The translations under genes were made by a program, and so were the position numbers. A DNA stretch of 64,000 bases from Pinibacter aurantiacus (GTDB lineage: Bacteria > Bacteroidota > Bacteroidia > Chitinophagales > Chitinophagaceae). The notes beneath the pieces were generated by a model that was not told the origin of the DNA, did no database searches, and worked only from the letters and a program-made list of their open reading frames with translations. Of the stretch, positions 17,366 to 26,682 are shown piece by piece. Position 1 is the first letter of the stretch, and every line of letters begins with the position of its first letter. Location: the NCBI RefSeq assembly GCF_019130065.1, contig NZ_JAHSPG010000012.1, forward strand, positions 124,001 through 188,000. The letters are read 5' to 3'.

Positions 17366-18175
17366 CTATCCGTTCGTAGAAAAGCCCGGAAACAGCGTCA
17401 TTCCTCCATCCACAAACAGTGTAACGCCGTTTACATAATCGCTGTCGTCGCTGGCCAGCCACACCGCTGCTTTGCCGATGTCGTCGGTGATTCCTACTCT
17501 TCCATAAGGGATTAACGTCAGCAGTTTTGCTTCGGCTTCGGGAGTATCCCAGGCTTCTTTATTAATGGGTGTTTTGATGGCTCCGGGTCCTATGCTGTTG
17601 ATGCGAATCTTTTTTGGTGCAAATTCCTGTGCCAGTGTTTGCATCAGCAATTTAATACCACCTTTACTGGCTGCATAATTCGCATGACCGGCCCAGGGAA
17701 TTACCTCATGCACGCTGCTCATACAAATTATTTTTCCCAGGGCAAGAGATTTTTCCGGCTGCATGCCACGACGCAAAAACTCGCGGATCGCTTCTCTCGC
17801 GCACAAAAACTGTCCTGTAAGATTTATACTGATCACATGGTTCCATTGCGCCAATGTCATTTCGGTAAAAGGCGCATCATCCTGCAAACCCGCGTTGTTG
17901 ACTAAAATATCAACCGTGCCAAACTGCTTGATTGTTTCGGCAAACATGGCCTGCACCTGGTCTTCCTTGCTTACATCGCATTGATAAACGATGCCTTGGC
18001 CTCCGGCTGATTTTATTTCGTTGAGTATTTGAATGGCTGCATCGTGTGAATGTTCGGAGGAGTTATTAACCACGACAATAGCGCCTTCTGCGGCCAATGC
18101 TTTTGCAACGCCTGTTCCAATGCCGCTGCTGGCACCGGTCACAATGGCCACCTGGTTTTGAAGCTTGTTCCCCAT
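17366..18175 (-). CDS. SDR family oxidoreductase (glucose 1-dehydrogenase-like)
   Basis: A 269-residue short-chain dehydrogenase: TGASSGIGTG nucleotide motif, NNAG, the catalytic Ser (MSSVHE) and YAASK, and the C-terminal YVNGVTLFVDGGMTLFPGF. The last motif is like the glucose 1-dehydrogenase group. It probably oxidises a sugar or polyol with NAD(P). The frame is open to 18226, but MGNKLQNQVAIVTGAS from 18175 is the natural start. It follows the glucosidase region on the same strand. Confidence 0.88.
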   Translation of the reverse strand: MGNKLQNQVAIVTGASSGIGTGVAKALAAEGAIVVVNNSSEHSHDAAIQILNEIKSAGGQGIVYQCDVSKEDQVQAMFAETIKQFGTVDILVNNAGLQDDAPFTEMTLAQWNHVISINLTGQFLCAREAIREFLRRGMQPEKSLALGKIICMSSVHEVIPWAGHANYAASKGGIKLLMQTLAQEFAPKKIRINSIGPGAIKTPINKEAWDTPEAEAKLLTLIPYGRVGITDDIGKAAVWLASDDSDYVNGVTLFVDGGMTLFPGFSTNG

Positions 18176-18220
18176 TTTGAATGGTTTTAATGTGAAGCTG
18201 CAATACGAGTACCACAGGGT

Positions 18221-18390
18221 GAGCACACAGATGACACGGATTAAACTGATTTACGCGGATTGGTTGTTAAATGTGCTATCAGGTTGATCTTCCTAAACAC
18301 CATCTTTTAATTGCAAAACAGTTTCACCTGTAAATACAATCCAAAAGAATCAGTGTAAATCAGTGTAATCAGCGTCATCTGCGTGCTCTC
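18221..18390. repeat. GATGAC-type inverted pair
   Basis: The left arm (18221-18262) begins GAGCACACAGATGACACGG, and the right arm (18348-18390) is the complement of an AGAGCACGCAGATGACGCTG word. The right arm ends at the first base of the coaD stop codon. It fills the gap between the SDR start and coaD. Confidence 0.85.
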
Positions 18391-18878
18391 TATTTCTGAG
18401 CGCTCTGCGTCTTGCATATGCTATTTGCTACCGCCTCGGGAAGAAATGGTCTTGCATCACCGTTATTGCGCAGGATGTCGCGAACGATGGTGGAGGCTAC
18501 GGATGTGTATTTCGGTTCTCCCGTAAGGAAGATAGTTTCTATGTTTTTGTCTAAAGTGCGGTTGGCGTCAGCGATGGTTTTTTCGTACTCAAAATCGCTA
18601 ACGTAACGGATGCCACGAAGTATGTATTTTGCGCCGATGGACTGGCAGTAATTTACAGTGAGGCCTTCATATGTGGCGCCTTCTACTTTGGGCTCGTCCT
18701 TAAATATTTCTTCGATCCACATTAGTCTTTGCTCGGGTGAAAACATGGGCGTTTTTGCAGAATTCAACCCCACGCCAATTACTATTTTGTCAAATAAATT
18801 CAAGGCGCGGTTGATAATGTCCACGTGTCCCAAGGTAATGGGATCAAAGGTTCCGGGAAACAAGCAAATGCGTTGCAT
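18390..18878 (-). CDS. coaD: phosphopantetheine adenylyltransferase
   Basis: A 162-residue nucleotidyltransferase, the fourth step of coenzyme A synthesis. The TFDPITLGH motif (T/HxGH) is at residues 10-18, and YILRGIRYVSDFEYE and the ASTIVRDILRNNGD segment are conserved. Size and ATG at 18878 are standard. It sits downstream of pyrB on the same strand, separated by a short-word inverted repeat. Confidence 0.97.
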   Translation of the reverse strand: MQRICLFPGTFDPITLGHVDIINRALNLFDKIVIGVGLNSAKTPMFSPEQRLMWIEEIFKDEPKVEGATYEGLTVNYCQSIGAKYILRGIRYVSDFEYEKTIADANRTLDKNIETIFLTGEPKYTSVASTIVRDILRNNGDARPFLPEAVANSICKTQSAQK

Positions 18879-18885
18879 AGGAAGT

Positions 18886-19004
18886 TGTGAGTTATAAGTT
18901 ATGAGTCTTGAGTTGTTAGTTTATAGTTGTTGGTTGTTAGTATTTCAGGCACATCCAATGCTTAGTGCCTGCATTAAACAACTCAAAACTCATAACTCAA
19001 AACC
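18886..19004. repeat. GAGTTATAAG/GTTGTTAG inverted pair
   Basis: The left arm (18886-18949) contains GTGAGTTATAAGTTATGAG and GTTGTTAG-like words; the right arm (18977-19004) is CAACTCAAAACTCATAACTC. It lies between the coaD start and the pyrB stop. Confidence 0.7.
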
Positions 19005-19008
19005 CCGA

Positions 19009-19944
19009 TTAATTCTGTATCGTCTTACCCCCAGCCAGTAGATACAACACTGCCATTCTCACCGCCACACCGTTTTCTACCTGTTGCAAGATAATGGATT
19101 GTTTGCTGTCGGCCACATCACTATCGAGTTCCACGCCGCGGTTGATAGGACCGGGGTGCATGATCACGATCTCTTTGTTCAGGTTATCGAGCAAACTTCT
19201 TTTTACCCCGTATTGCAAATTGTATTCACGCAATGAGGAGAACAACACCTGGTTCTGGCGCTCCAATTGAATTCGTAATACGTTTGCTACATCGCACCAT
19301 TCGAGGGCCGTCTTCAAATCGTATTCCACATGCACGTCAAATGCCTGTTGCATGTATTTTGGAATCAGCGTAGGCGGACCTGCTACCATTACTTCTGCAC
19401 CCATTTTTTTCAGCAGGTAAATGTTGCTCAGTGCCACGCGTGAATGCATAATATCACCAAGAAGCGCAATTTTTTTGCCCTGCAAAGTGCCCAGTTTCTC
19501 ACGAATGGAAAATGCATCCAGCAATGCCTGAGTCGGGTGTTCATTGATACCGTCCCCGGCGTTTACAATGGCGGCAGGAATATGCTTCGCCAGGAAATGC
19601 GGCGCTCCGCTTGCGCTGTGACGCATCACCACCAGGTCCACTTTCATGGAAAGGATGTTGTTTACCGTGTCCAGTAAGGTTTCTCCTTTTTTTACGGAAG
19701 AGCCACTGGCTGTAAAGTTGATGGTATCTGCGCTAAGGCGTTTTTCAGCGAGCTCGAAGGAAATTCTTGTGCGGGTAGAGTTTTCGTAAAACAGGTTCAC
19801 GATCGTTACATCCCGCAATGACGGAACTTTTTTAATAGGTCGCTGTAAAACTTCTTTGAACTGAGCTGCGGTATCTAAAATGATTTGAATATCGTTGGGA
19901 ACAAGGTCCCTAATCCCTAAAAGATGTTTGGTAGATAGTTGCAT
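19009..19944 (-). CDS. pyrB: aspartate carbamoyltransferase catalytic subunit
   Basis: A 311-residue enzyme making N-carbamoyl-aspartate. The carbamoyl phosphate motif STRTRISFE, MRHSASGAPHFLA, and HPTQALLDAF are all present, as is HPGPINRGVE in the C-terminal domain. The frame opens at a TTG (19956), but the ATG at 19944 starts just after a clear -7 element, making the transcript almost leaderless. No pyrI is adjacent. It is separated from pyrR by a TonB-dependent receptor gene. Confidence 0.97.
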   Translation of the reverse strand: MQLSTKHLLGIRDLVPNDIQIILDTAAQFKEVLQRPIKKVPSLRDVTIVNLFYENSTRTRISFELAEKRLSADTINFTASGSSVKKGETLLDTVNNILSMKVDLVVMRHSASGAPHFLAKHIPAAIVNAGDGINEHPTQALLDAFSIREKLGTLQGKKIALLGDIMHSRVALSNIYLLKKMGAEVMVAGPPTLIPKYMQQAFDVHVEYDLKTALEWCDVANVLRIQLERQNQVLFSSLREYNLQYGVKRSLLDNLNKEIVIMHPGPINRGVELDSDVADSKQSIILQQVENGVAVRMAVLYLLAGGKTIQN

Positions 19945-19953
19945 CTTAAGGGG

Positions 19954-19961
19954 CAAAGCTA
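19954..19961 (-). promoter_or_regulatory. -7 element of pyrB
   Basis: Read on the minus strand, 19961-19954 is TAGCTTTG, a full match to TAnnTTTG. It ends nine bases before the ATG at 19944. No convincing TTG -33 element was found upstream. Confidence 0.5.
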
Positions 19962-20021
19962 TAGGAAAAATAAATACGAAGAGGACTTTTTTTGGACTTT
20001 TGCCACTGAGGCACAGAGGAC

Positions 20022-20124
20022 AGACTGAATAACTGAGTAACTGAATAACTGAACTTGCAATAACTGATTGTCCTCAATAATTCAATTATTCAACCATTCA
20101 GTTATTCAGTTATTCAGTTATTCT
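20022..20124. repeat. ACTGAATA inverted pair
   Basis: The left arm (20022-20055) reads as tandem ACTGAATA/ACTGAGTA, and the right arm (20085-20124) as its complement with five words. The right arm reaches into the stop codon of the TonB-dependent receptor gene (stop at 20123-20125). Confidence 0.85.
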
Positions 20125-22129
20125 AAAAATCAAACTTCACCCCACCACCGTAGAACCTGCGATTGTCACTGGCTAACGGCATTATGTTGGAATCAGCGAG
20201 ATTGCGACTACTGATGTACACACTCATGTTTGGCAATGCTTTGCTATGGAGCGCATATGCCAGATAAATGTTCTGCAAAAGAATAGAATTGTGCTTTTCT
20301 GTTTTGTTAGGACTTAGAGCTACATCCTTGTTCAGCAGATACAGAAGATCTGCTCCGAACGAAAGACGCTTGTAACTAAACCTGTTTGTCCATCCACCTG
20401 AATAGGGCTTCTCATCGAAAGCCAAATCAAGACCGTCAAAATTTAAATTGTTTTTAAAGAAGTTTACAAAAACTCCTGTACGCCATTTGACTGGGCTATT
20501 TTGTAACACCTCTCCTACAACGCTTACCTGGTGTCTCTCTGTTGTATACTTTCCCGGAAAGTACATTATCCCTGTGCCAGGAAACGTAAGTTGAACATAT
20601 TGCACATCCGAAGCATTCAGATAATTATATCCTAACGTAATCCTCTTTTTGAAAAAAGAAAAGTCACTACCCGCCTGGTATCTTTCGTTGTAATTTTTTG
20701 CAGGTTGCGGAATATATGTACCAGGACCGCTTAAAAAACCGGTGGCCGGTGAAGAAAACAAATCATTGTAAGAAACCAAATCATCTAATTGGAACATTGA
20801 AAAGTTATTCAAGGCAAAAGTCTTTGCGTACGAGCCATAGACTTTCCATATCAGTTGAGTATTTGCAGGTAACACATTTGCAGCAACTGTAACAAACGGG
20901 TAAGCATTTGATTGCTCATAATCCTTCTCTACGAGCTTCGAAAAGTCTTGCACAAAACCGCCCTGAACGTTGAGTATATTTTTGTATGTGATCGCCAGGG
21001 AAGGCGTTACGGTAAAAAAGTTGCCCTTGCCATTTCTGGACGAACCACCGGCAGAAGGTCCGGCCAGGCCGCCTGCGTCTATGAAATAACCGCTGTAAGT
21101 ATCAAATTTTATTGACTGAAAGTTTACATTCACTGCCGGTTCTACGGACCAGTTTTTCAACCTCCAGTTATAACCGATGTTATCGTTGATGAAAAAAGTG
21201 TGCCCTTTAAGGTTCGCATTAAATTTGCCGAGACGACTAAAACTTGTACTGTCGCCATTTACAAAGTAATTGTACATAACATCGTCCGCTCCTTTTTGCT
21301 TATTCGTGGTATAGCCGACTGAGAATTTATTGTACAATGCACTTGTAAATGCTGTCTGTAACTGTAGTGTAGCATTGATCAGCGTTTCATTGAAATCTGT
21401 TGAATGGGCATTTTCGTTGCTGGTGGCCCCTTCCGTGTATTTTCCACCGCCAAACTGCGGCGTGTAGTTTACATGCAAGGAGAGTTTGCTCTTCTTCCCC
21501 AAATCCGTTTGCGTCCAAAGATGCAGCCTGATTCTGTTCAGGTCCGGTGCAGTTGCAACCGTTTCGCCATCAACCTTGGGGACAGGCATTTCATCATGTA
21601 AAAAATTTATGGAACCACCTACCGCAACTTTGCCAATATTGCCCGAACCCGTTAGGTTGTATTGATTGAAAAAGTTGAAATAATTTTTTTCAGTATCCAT
21701 TTTACGGTCTACCACATATGCCTGTCCTGCAAATGAAAAATGCGGTTTTGCTGACCGGCTTTTTTTAGTGGTGATCAACGCAAGCGTTTGCAAGTTACCT
21801 GCGCCATTGGGTTGTGAGAGCCCATCCTGAACGATCGTGATTTCCTCAATATCGTAAATGCTGTAAGCATCGGCATCGTTGATCATTACCCCGTCAACAA
21901 CATACACCATGGTTGATTTGTCGGTGTAACTACCGTTTACCCACAAGCGAATCGCATCACTAAGATTGGTGAAGGGCATTTGTGCAAGATCACTTGCTTT
22001 TATAACTGTTGTTTGGGTAAATTCTTTCCTGGCGCGCATTCTGCCAAGATCAAGGTAGGTAGAGTCTGTTTGTGCGTTTGCTACGGCGCACGCAAGCACG
22101 CCGCATAGCATAAGGTTAAGGAATTTCAT
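20123..22129 (-). CDS. TonB-dependent receptor-like outer membrane protein
   Basis: A 668-residue protein with a signal peptide (1-19), a plug domain (about 45-130, MVYVVDGVMINDADAYSIYD and IEEITIVQDGLS) and a beta-barrel ending in RFYGGGVKFDF with terminal Phe. It lacks the carboxypeptidase-like N-terminal domain of SusC types and no SusD partner is adjacent. It probably imports a ligand using TonB energy. Its position between pyrR and pyrB on the same strand suggests, but does not prove, a pyrimidine-related substrate. Confidence 0.87.
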   Translation of the reverse strand: MKFLNLMLCGVLACAVANAQTDSTYLDLGRMRARKEFTQTTVIKASDLAQMPFTNLSDAIRLWVNGSYTDKSTMVYVVDGVMINDADAYSIYDIEEITIVQDGLSQPNGAGNLQTLALITTKKSRSAKPHFSFAGQAYVVDRKMDTEKNYFNFFNQYNLTGSGNIGKVAVGGSINFLHDEMPVPKVDGETVATAPDLNRIRLHLWTQTDLGKKSKLSLHVNYTPQFGGGKYTEGATSNENAHSTDFNETLINATLQLQTAFTSALYNKFSVGYTTNKQKGADDVMYNYFVNGDSTSFSRLGKFNANLKGHTFFINDNIGYNWRLKNWSVEPAVNVNFQSIKFDTYSGYFIDAGGLAGPSAGGSSRNGKGNFFTVTPSLAITYKNILNVQGGFVQDFSKLVEKDYEQSNAYPFVTVAANVLPANTQLIWKVYGSYAKTFALNNFSMFQLDDLVSYNDLFSSPATGFLSGPGTYIPQPAKNYNERYQAGSDFSFFKKRITLGYNYLNASDVQYVQLTFPGTGIMYFPGKYTTERHQVSVVGEVLQNSPVKWRTGVFVNFFKNNLNFDGLDLAFDEKPYSGGWTNRFSYKRLSFGADLLYLLNKDVALSPNKTEKHNSILLQNIYLAYALHSKALPNMSVYISSRNLADSNIMPLASDNRRFYGGGVKFDF

Positions 22130-22184
22130 CAGGTTACAAATAGTTTAAGGCGTCAAAATAGAAATCTACGTCATTCCGCATCAC

Positions 22185-22706
22185 TCACAAAAGAATAACT
22201 TCATCAGCGCCATGCACTTCCTGCCAGCTAACTTTCACTTTTTCTGTGATCAAAGAGTCGATGGCTTTGCCCGCATAATCTGGCTGAATAGGCAGTTGGC
22301 GGCTGAATCTTCTATCGATCAAAATACATAGCTCCACTTTTTCAGGACGGCCAAATGCGAGCAATGCATCTAAAGCTGCACGAATGGTTCTGCCCGTGTA
22401 TAACACGTCGTCGACAAGTACAACTTGTTTGTTTTCGATGGAAAAAGGAATGTCGGTATGATTGGCGAGGTGCAATTCTTTTCTTACATCATCGCGATAA
22501 AAAGTGATGTCGAGTTTGCCATATTTAATGGCAGTTGCAGGAAGTTCCTGCCTAAGATTTTCAACCAGTCTGTCGCTGAAATAAATGCCGCGCGGCTGAA
22601 TGCCGATCAGGACGGTATTTTCAAGATTGTAGTGATTCTCAAGTATTTGATGACTTAACCTTTTGATAGTTATTGCCAGTTGCTCTTTGTTTAAAACCGT
22701 TTTCAA
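22185..22706 (-). CDS. pyrR: bifunctional pyr regulator / uracil phosphoribosyltransferase
   Basis: A 173-residue PRTase with the PRPP loop VVLVDDVLYTGRTIRAALDAL, here with the usual DDVLYTGRT core, and IGIQPRGIYFSDRL at the N-terminus. PyrR senses UMP/PRPP and in Firmicutes binds pyr mRNA; it also makes UMP from uracil. No attenuator hairpin was recognised upstream, so the enzymatic role may dominate here. It lies upstream of the receptor gene and pyrB on the same strand. Confidence 0.94.
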   Translation of the reverse strand: MKTVLNKEQLAITIKRLSHQILENHYNLENTVLIGIQPRGIYFSDRLVENLRQELPATAIKYGKLDITFYRDDVRKELHLANHTDIPFSIENKQVVLVDDVLYTGRTIRAALDALLAFGRPEKVELCILIDRRFSRQLPIQPDYAGKAIDSLITEKVKVSWQEVHGADEVILL

Positions 22707-22740
22707 GGAAAATAATTTTCATAAAAATAGGAAGTTTATG

Positions 22741-22956
22741 GCACACGGATGACACGGATTAGACGGATTTACACGGATTTGTTGAGGAAGTTAGCACACA
22801 GATGACGCTGATTGGACTGATTTACACAGATTTTTTTTATTTAATCAACGTGCCTTATTGATCAATTTTATCATTGGTAAGTACATATAATAAAAACGCT
22901 GACTGAACTAACTTATCTGTGTAAATCAGTCCAATCAGCGCCATCTGCGTGCTAAC
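22741..22956. repeat. GATGAC-type direct arm plus inverted pair
   Basis: One direct arm at 22741-22780 is followed by an inverted pair (22792-22838 and 22915-22956). The pair arms share the rare variant GATTGGACTGATTTACACAG, and even the flanking GTTAGCAC matches. The right arm ends one base before the pruA stop codon. No gene is present from 22707 to 22956. Confidence 0.9.
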
Positions 22957-24588
22957 TTATTGCTCGTTCAGGAATGGATAACGGTAATCCACAGGCGGAT
23001 TAAAGGTTTCCTTGATTGTTCTTGCACTTAACCAGCGGTAAAGGTTCAGTTGAGAACCGGCTTTATCGTTGGTTCCGCTTGCTCTTGCACCGCCAAATGG
23101 TTGCTGGCCCACTACGGCGCCAGTCGGCTTATCATTCACATAGAAGTTACCGGCAGCATTGCGCAATTTGTTTGTTGCCAGGTCGATCGCAGCTTTATCC
23201 TGCGCAAATATTGAACCTGTTAATGCATATGGAGAAGTAGCATCAACCAGTGCCAATGTTTTTTCATACTGATCCGCATCGTAAGTGTAGATCGTAAGCA
23301 CTGGCCCGAAGATCTCTTCACACATTGTTACATATTTTGGATCAGTTGTTTCGATCACTGTTGGCTCGATGAAATATCCTTTTCTTCTGTCGCAATTACC
23401 ACCCACAAGAATTTTTGCTTTCTTGTCTTTTTTCGCGTTGTCGATATATTTTTTAATCTTTTCGTAGCTTCTCTGGTCGATCACCGCATTGATGAAGTTG
23501 GTGAAATCTTCGACTGTTCCCATCTTCATGCTTTTAACCTGCGCTACAAGTTTGTTTTTTACTTCGGCGGCAATGTTAGAAGGGATGTACGCTCTTGAAG
23601 CCGCAGAACATTTTTGCCCCTGGAATTCAAAAGCACCTCTTGCCAACGCAGTTGCTACCGCATCCGGATTTGCGCTTTTGTGCGCCACTACGAAGTCTTT
23701 ACCACCTGTTTCCCCTACAATGCGCGGATAGCTTTTGTATCTGCTCATGTTCTCTCCTATTGTCTTCCACATAGTATTGAAAACACCTGTAGAACCGGTG
23801 AAGTGAACGCCCGCAAATTCTGGGTGGTTGAAACAAATTTCACCAAGGGTTGGGCCTGGAACGTAAATCAGGTTGATAACGCCATCTGGCAAACCAGCCT
23901 CTTTCAAAATGCGCATGAACATTTGGGCAGAGTAAATTTGCGTTTCAGCACATTTCCAAACCACTACGTTGCCGCACATTGCTGCAGATGTTGGCAGGTT
24001 ACCACCAATTGCAGTAAAGTTGAACGGAGTTACTGCCAATACAAAACCTTCAAGCGGTCTGTATTCAAGGCGGTTGTGAATGCCGGGAGAACTGATCGGC
24101 TGCTGGCGATAAATTTCACTCAAGTAGTGAACGTTAAAACGAAGGAAGTCGATGATTTCGCAAGCGCTGTCGATCTCAGCCTGGTAAGCATTTTTGCTTT
24201 GTCCAAGCATCGTTGTTCCGTTCATGTAAGAACGGTATTTTGTTGCGATAAGATCTGCTGCTTTTAAAAAGATGGCAGCTCTGTTTTCCCAGCTGATATT
24301 TGACCATTCTTCTTTTGCTTTCAAGGCAGAATCGATGGCTTGTCTGATATGTTTTTCTTCACCTGCGTGGTAGTGACCAAGTGTGAACGCGATTTCGTGA
24401 GGGGGATGAATGGCAACTTTGTTACCTGTTCTAACTGCTTTGCCGCCAATGTACATTGGAATGTCGATCTCTTTCTTCTTCAGTTCCGCCAATGTTTTTT
24501 TCAGTGTTTCTTTTTCCGGTGAACCCGGTGCGTAGTTTAACACCGGCTCGTTTACCGGCAAAGGATAATTGAAATAGCCGTAACTCAT
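22957..24588 (-). CDS. pruA: L-glutamate gamma-semialdehyde dehydrogenase
   Basis: A 543-residue aldehyde dehydrogenase of the stand-alone P5C dehydrogenase type, converting glutamate semialdehyde to glutamate with NAD, the second step of proline breakdown. The catalytic Cys is in FEFQGQKCSAASRAYIP, with the GETGGKDFVV glutamate loop upstream and EEIFGPVLTIY downstream. VTPFNFTAIGGNLP marks the cofactor site. No putA-like proline dehydrogenase is adjacent. The ATG at 24588 fits the family N-terminus. Confidence 0.95.
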   Translation of the reverse strand: MSYGYFNYPLPVNEPVLNYAPGSPEKETLKKTLAELKKKEIDIPMYIGGKAVRTGNKVAIHPPHEIAFTLGHYHAGEEKHIRQAIDSALKAKEEWSNISWENRAAIFLKAADLIATKYRSYMNGTTMLGQSKNAYQAEIDSACEIIDFLRFNVHYLSEIYRQQPISSPGIHNRLEYRPLEGFVLAVTPFNFTAIGGNLPTSAAMCGNVVVWKCAETQIYSAQMFMRILKEAGLPDGVINLIYVPGPTLGEICFNHPEFAGVHFTGSTGVFNTMWKTIGENMSRYKSYPRIVGETGGKDFVVAHKSANPDAVATALARGAFEFQGQKCSAASRAYIPSNIAAEVKNKLVAQVKSMKMGTVEDFTNFINAVIDQRSYEKIKKYIDNAKKDKKAKILVGGNCDRRKGYFIEPTVIETTDPKYVTMCEEIFGPVLTIYTYDADQYEKTLALVDATSPYALTGSIFAQDKAAIDLATNKLRNAAGNFYVNDKPTGAVVGQQPFGGARASGTNDKAGSQLNLYRWLSARTIKETFNPPVDYRYPFLNEQ

Positions 24589-24662
24589 GTTTAATTCTGT
24601 TTTTAGTTATGTATAGCTGAAATCCAATAATTCTGCAAAAATAAGCAATGTTTGTTTGGTGC

Positions 24663-24752
24663 GTGTACGAAGTACGATGTATGGTGTACGAATTTGTTTA
24701 TGATGTTGCTCCCGAACGAATCTCGAACATCGTACGTCGTACGTCGTCCATC
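24663..24752. repeat. GTACGA-type inverted pair
   Basis: The left arm (24663-24691) has GTACGAAGTACGATG words; the right arm (24722-24752) has CATCGTACGTCGTACGTCG. The right arm reaches the stop codon of the SMR gene. It lies between pruA and the exporter. Confidence 0.7.
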
Positions 24753-25071
24753 AATGTTTTGAGACCACTTTTAACCCGATGATTGACATAATCAGCGTGC
24801 ACAAAAAGAATATGCGCCAGAAACTATATGGTTCTTTAAAATAAAGAATGCCGATCAGCACAGTTCCTGCCGCACCAATTCCTGTCCATACTGCGTAAGC
24901 TGTTCCAATTGGCAATGTCTTTACCGCCTGGCTCAGCAATATCGCACTCATCACGTAAAAGAACACAAATGCGATTGTCCACTTAACATTCGAAAATCCT
25001 TCCGTCAATTTTAAACAACTCGCAAATGCAATTTCGCAGGCACTTGCGAGAATTAAGAAAATCCAAGCCAT
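24751..25071 (-). CDS. SMR family small multidrug/guanidinium exporter
   Basis: A 106-residue protein with four membrane helices. The membrane Glu needed for proton coupling is in ACEIAFASCLKLTEGF (helix 1), and GTAYAVWTGIGAAG is the helix 3 signature. It may export guanidinium (SugE/Gdx type) or cationic drugs (EmrE type); the sequence is intermediate and does not decide. It is a single gene flanked by repeat arms. No guanidine riboswitch was seen upstream. Confidence 0.88.
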   Translation of the reverse strand: MAWIFLILASACEIAFASCLKLTEGFSNVKWTIAFVFFYVMSAILLSQAVKTLPIGTAYAVWTGIGAAGTVLIGILYFKEPYSFWRIFFLCTLIMSIIGLKVVSKH

Positions 25072-25072
25072 G

Positions 25073-25309
25073 GATAATTAATAATTAATAATTAACAATT
25101 AATAACTCTCCGGTACAACGCAGCAATTCTTGTTAATATAGAATGCTTAATATTTGATATCGGGGGTATTGCTACTATCGAACTTTAGTTGCGTCGCACA
25201 CTTGTACATTAGTAATTCTATTGAGCAAAAACCTTCGTCAACGCCTCTTAATAATTATCAATAATAAAGACTGACCGCACTATTAATTCTTAATTATTAA
25301 TTATTAATT
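25073..25309. repeat. TTAATAA inverted pair
   Basis: The left arm (25073-25105) and right arm (25281-25309) are tandem AATTAAT and its complement. The right arm, from CCGCACTATTAATTC on, is the same as the lone arm at 45343-45372. It overlaps the prfB stop codon (25304-25306). Confidence 0.85.
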
Positions 25310-26396
25310 GCTCTCTTCCTTCTCGCTCATCAAATACGCCTTAATAAATCCATCCAGTTCGCCATCCATCACCGGTTGTACGTTGCCTACTTCATAATCG
25401 GTGCGGTGATCTTTGATCATTTTGTAAGGATGGAAAACATAGCTCCTGATCTGGCTGCCCCACTCGATCTTTTTCTTGGATGAGTTGGCCGCATTTTTTA
25501 TGGCTTCACGTTTCCGCATTTCTTCTTCATACAAGCGGCTCTTCAACATCGTCATTGCCTTCTCACGGTTTTCACCCTGCGTACGAGCCTGTTGACACTC
25601 CACGATGATTCCGGTTGGTTTGTGTGTTAAACGCACCGCAGTTTCCACCTTGTTTACGTTCTGCCCGCCTGCTCCGCCACTACGGAAGAAGGCCCATTCA
25701 ATATCACCCGGATTGACTTCAATTTCAATGGTATCATCAATCAACGGATACACATATACACTGGCGAAAGATGTGTGCCTTCTGGCATTGCTGTCAAACG
25801 GTGAAATACGTACCAACCTGTGAACGCCGCTCTCTGCTTTTAAAAAGCCGTAAGCAAAAGGACCGTCGAATTGTAGTGTCGCACTTTTAATACCGGCACC
25901 ATCGCCATCCTGCCAGTCGAGCTGGGTAACGCTCCAACCCTGCTTTTCGCCATACATGCGATACATGCGGGCAAGCATTTCCGCCCAATCCTGGCTCTCT
26001 GTACCACCTGCGCCGCTATTGATTTGCAAAACGGCAGGCAGTTCGTCTTCCGGTTGGTTAAGTGTGCTCTTGAACTCTGCATCTTCAATTTCTTTCAATG
26101 CATTTTCATACGCTGATTTTACTTCTTCTTCGGATGCCTCGCCTTCTTTCCAGAAATCAAAAAGTACCGCAAAATCTTCTACCGTGGTTTGCACTTTTTC
26201 AAACAAACCCACCCAATATTCATGTACCTTAATTTCCTTTAAAATGGCTGTTGCACGTTCATTATCGTCCCAAAAACCGGGACTCAATGTCATTTGCTTG
26301 TCTTGCTGGATCTTGTCTTGTCGGTTAGCGACGTCAAAGAAACCTCCTCAGGACGCTAACGCGCTCCCTCATAACCTTAATTTGTTCTATTGTCAT
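25304..26396 (-). CDS. prfB: peptide chain release factor 2 with programmed +1 frameshift
   Basis: The gene starts at the ATG at 26396. Frame 1 gives 20 codons ending in CTT, then an in-frame TGA (26336-26334). Skipping one base at the TGA (T26336) continues as [24 protein letters not shown] to the stop at 25304, about 363 residues in all. The class II factor motifs are present: the SPF tripeptide ([12 protein letters not shown]) for UGA reading, and [10 protein letters not shown] for peptidyl-tRNA hydrolysis. The usual annotation from the ATG at 26293 would miss the first domain start. Confidence 0.96.
26334..26348 (-). promoter_or_regulatory. RF2 +1 frameshift site with internal Shine-Dalgarno
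   Basis: On the minus strand the site reads AGGAGG-TTT-CTT-TGA-C. The spacing of the SD-like AGGAGG (26348-26343) to the CTTTGAC slip is the same as in E. coli (AGGGGG-TAT-CTT-TGA-C). Low RF2 lets the ribosome slip past the TGA, giving autoregulation. Confidence 0.95.
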
Positions 26397-26402
26397 AGCG
26401 GG

Positions 26403-26514
26403 CGAAGTTAAGCAATAACTGAATAACTGAGTAACTGAATAAACTGAGTGTTCCCAATGCAAAACGCCTTTCAACAATGAGCCCTTCAGTTATTCAATTA
26501 TTCGGTTACTCAGC
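26403..26514. repeat. ACTGAATA inverted pair abutting the prfB promoter region
   Basis: The arms are at 26414-26450 and 26484-26514. Just beside the left arm, 26410-26403 on the minus strand reads TAACTTCG, a possible -7 variant also seen as TATCTTCG at pyrE and the Nudix gene. The rest of 26515-26682 holds no recognised feature. Confidence 0.75.
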
Positions 26515-26682
26515 ATAATATAGTCCATCATTTCGATAATATTTTGAAGCCTTCTCCAGCATGTAAAAAATAACTTGCGAACCATTGTTATTCATTTTAA
26601 TGTCAGCCATATGCCTTGATTACACCTTCGCATTCGTTTCACTCAAACCATTTTAACACAACGAAAACCAACAGCATTCCAT

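Noticed and set aside
23614-24267. 217-codon plus-strand frame inside pruA
   Set aside because: Antisense shadow of a strongly conserved enzyme; no domain found.
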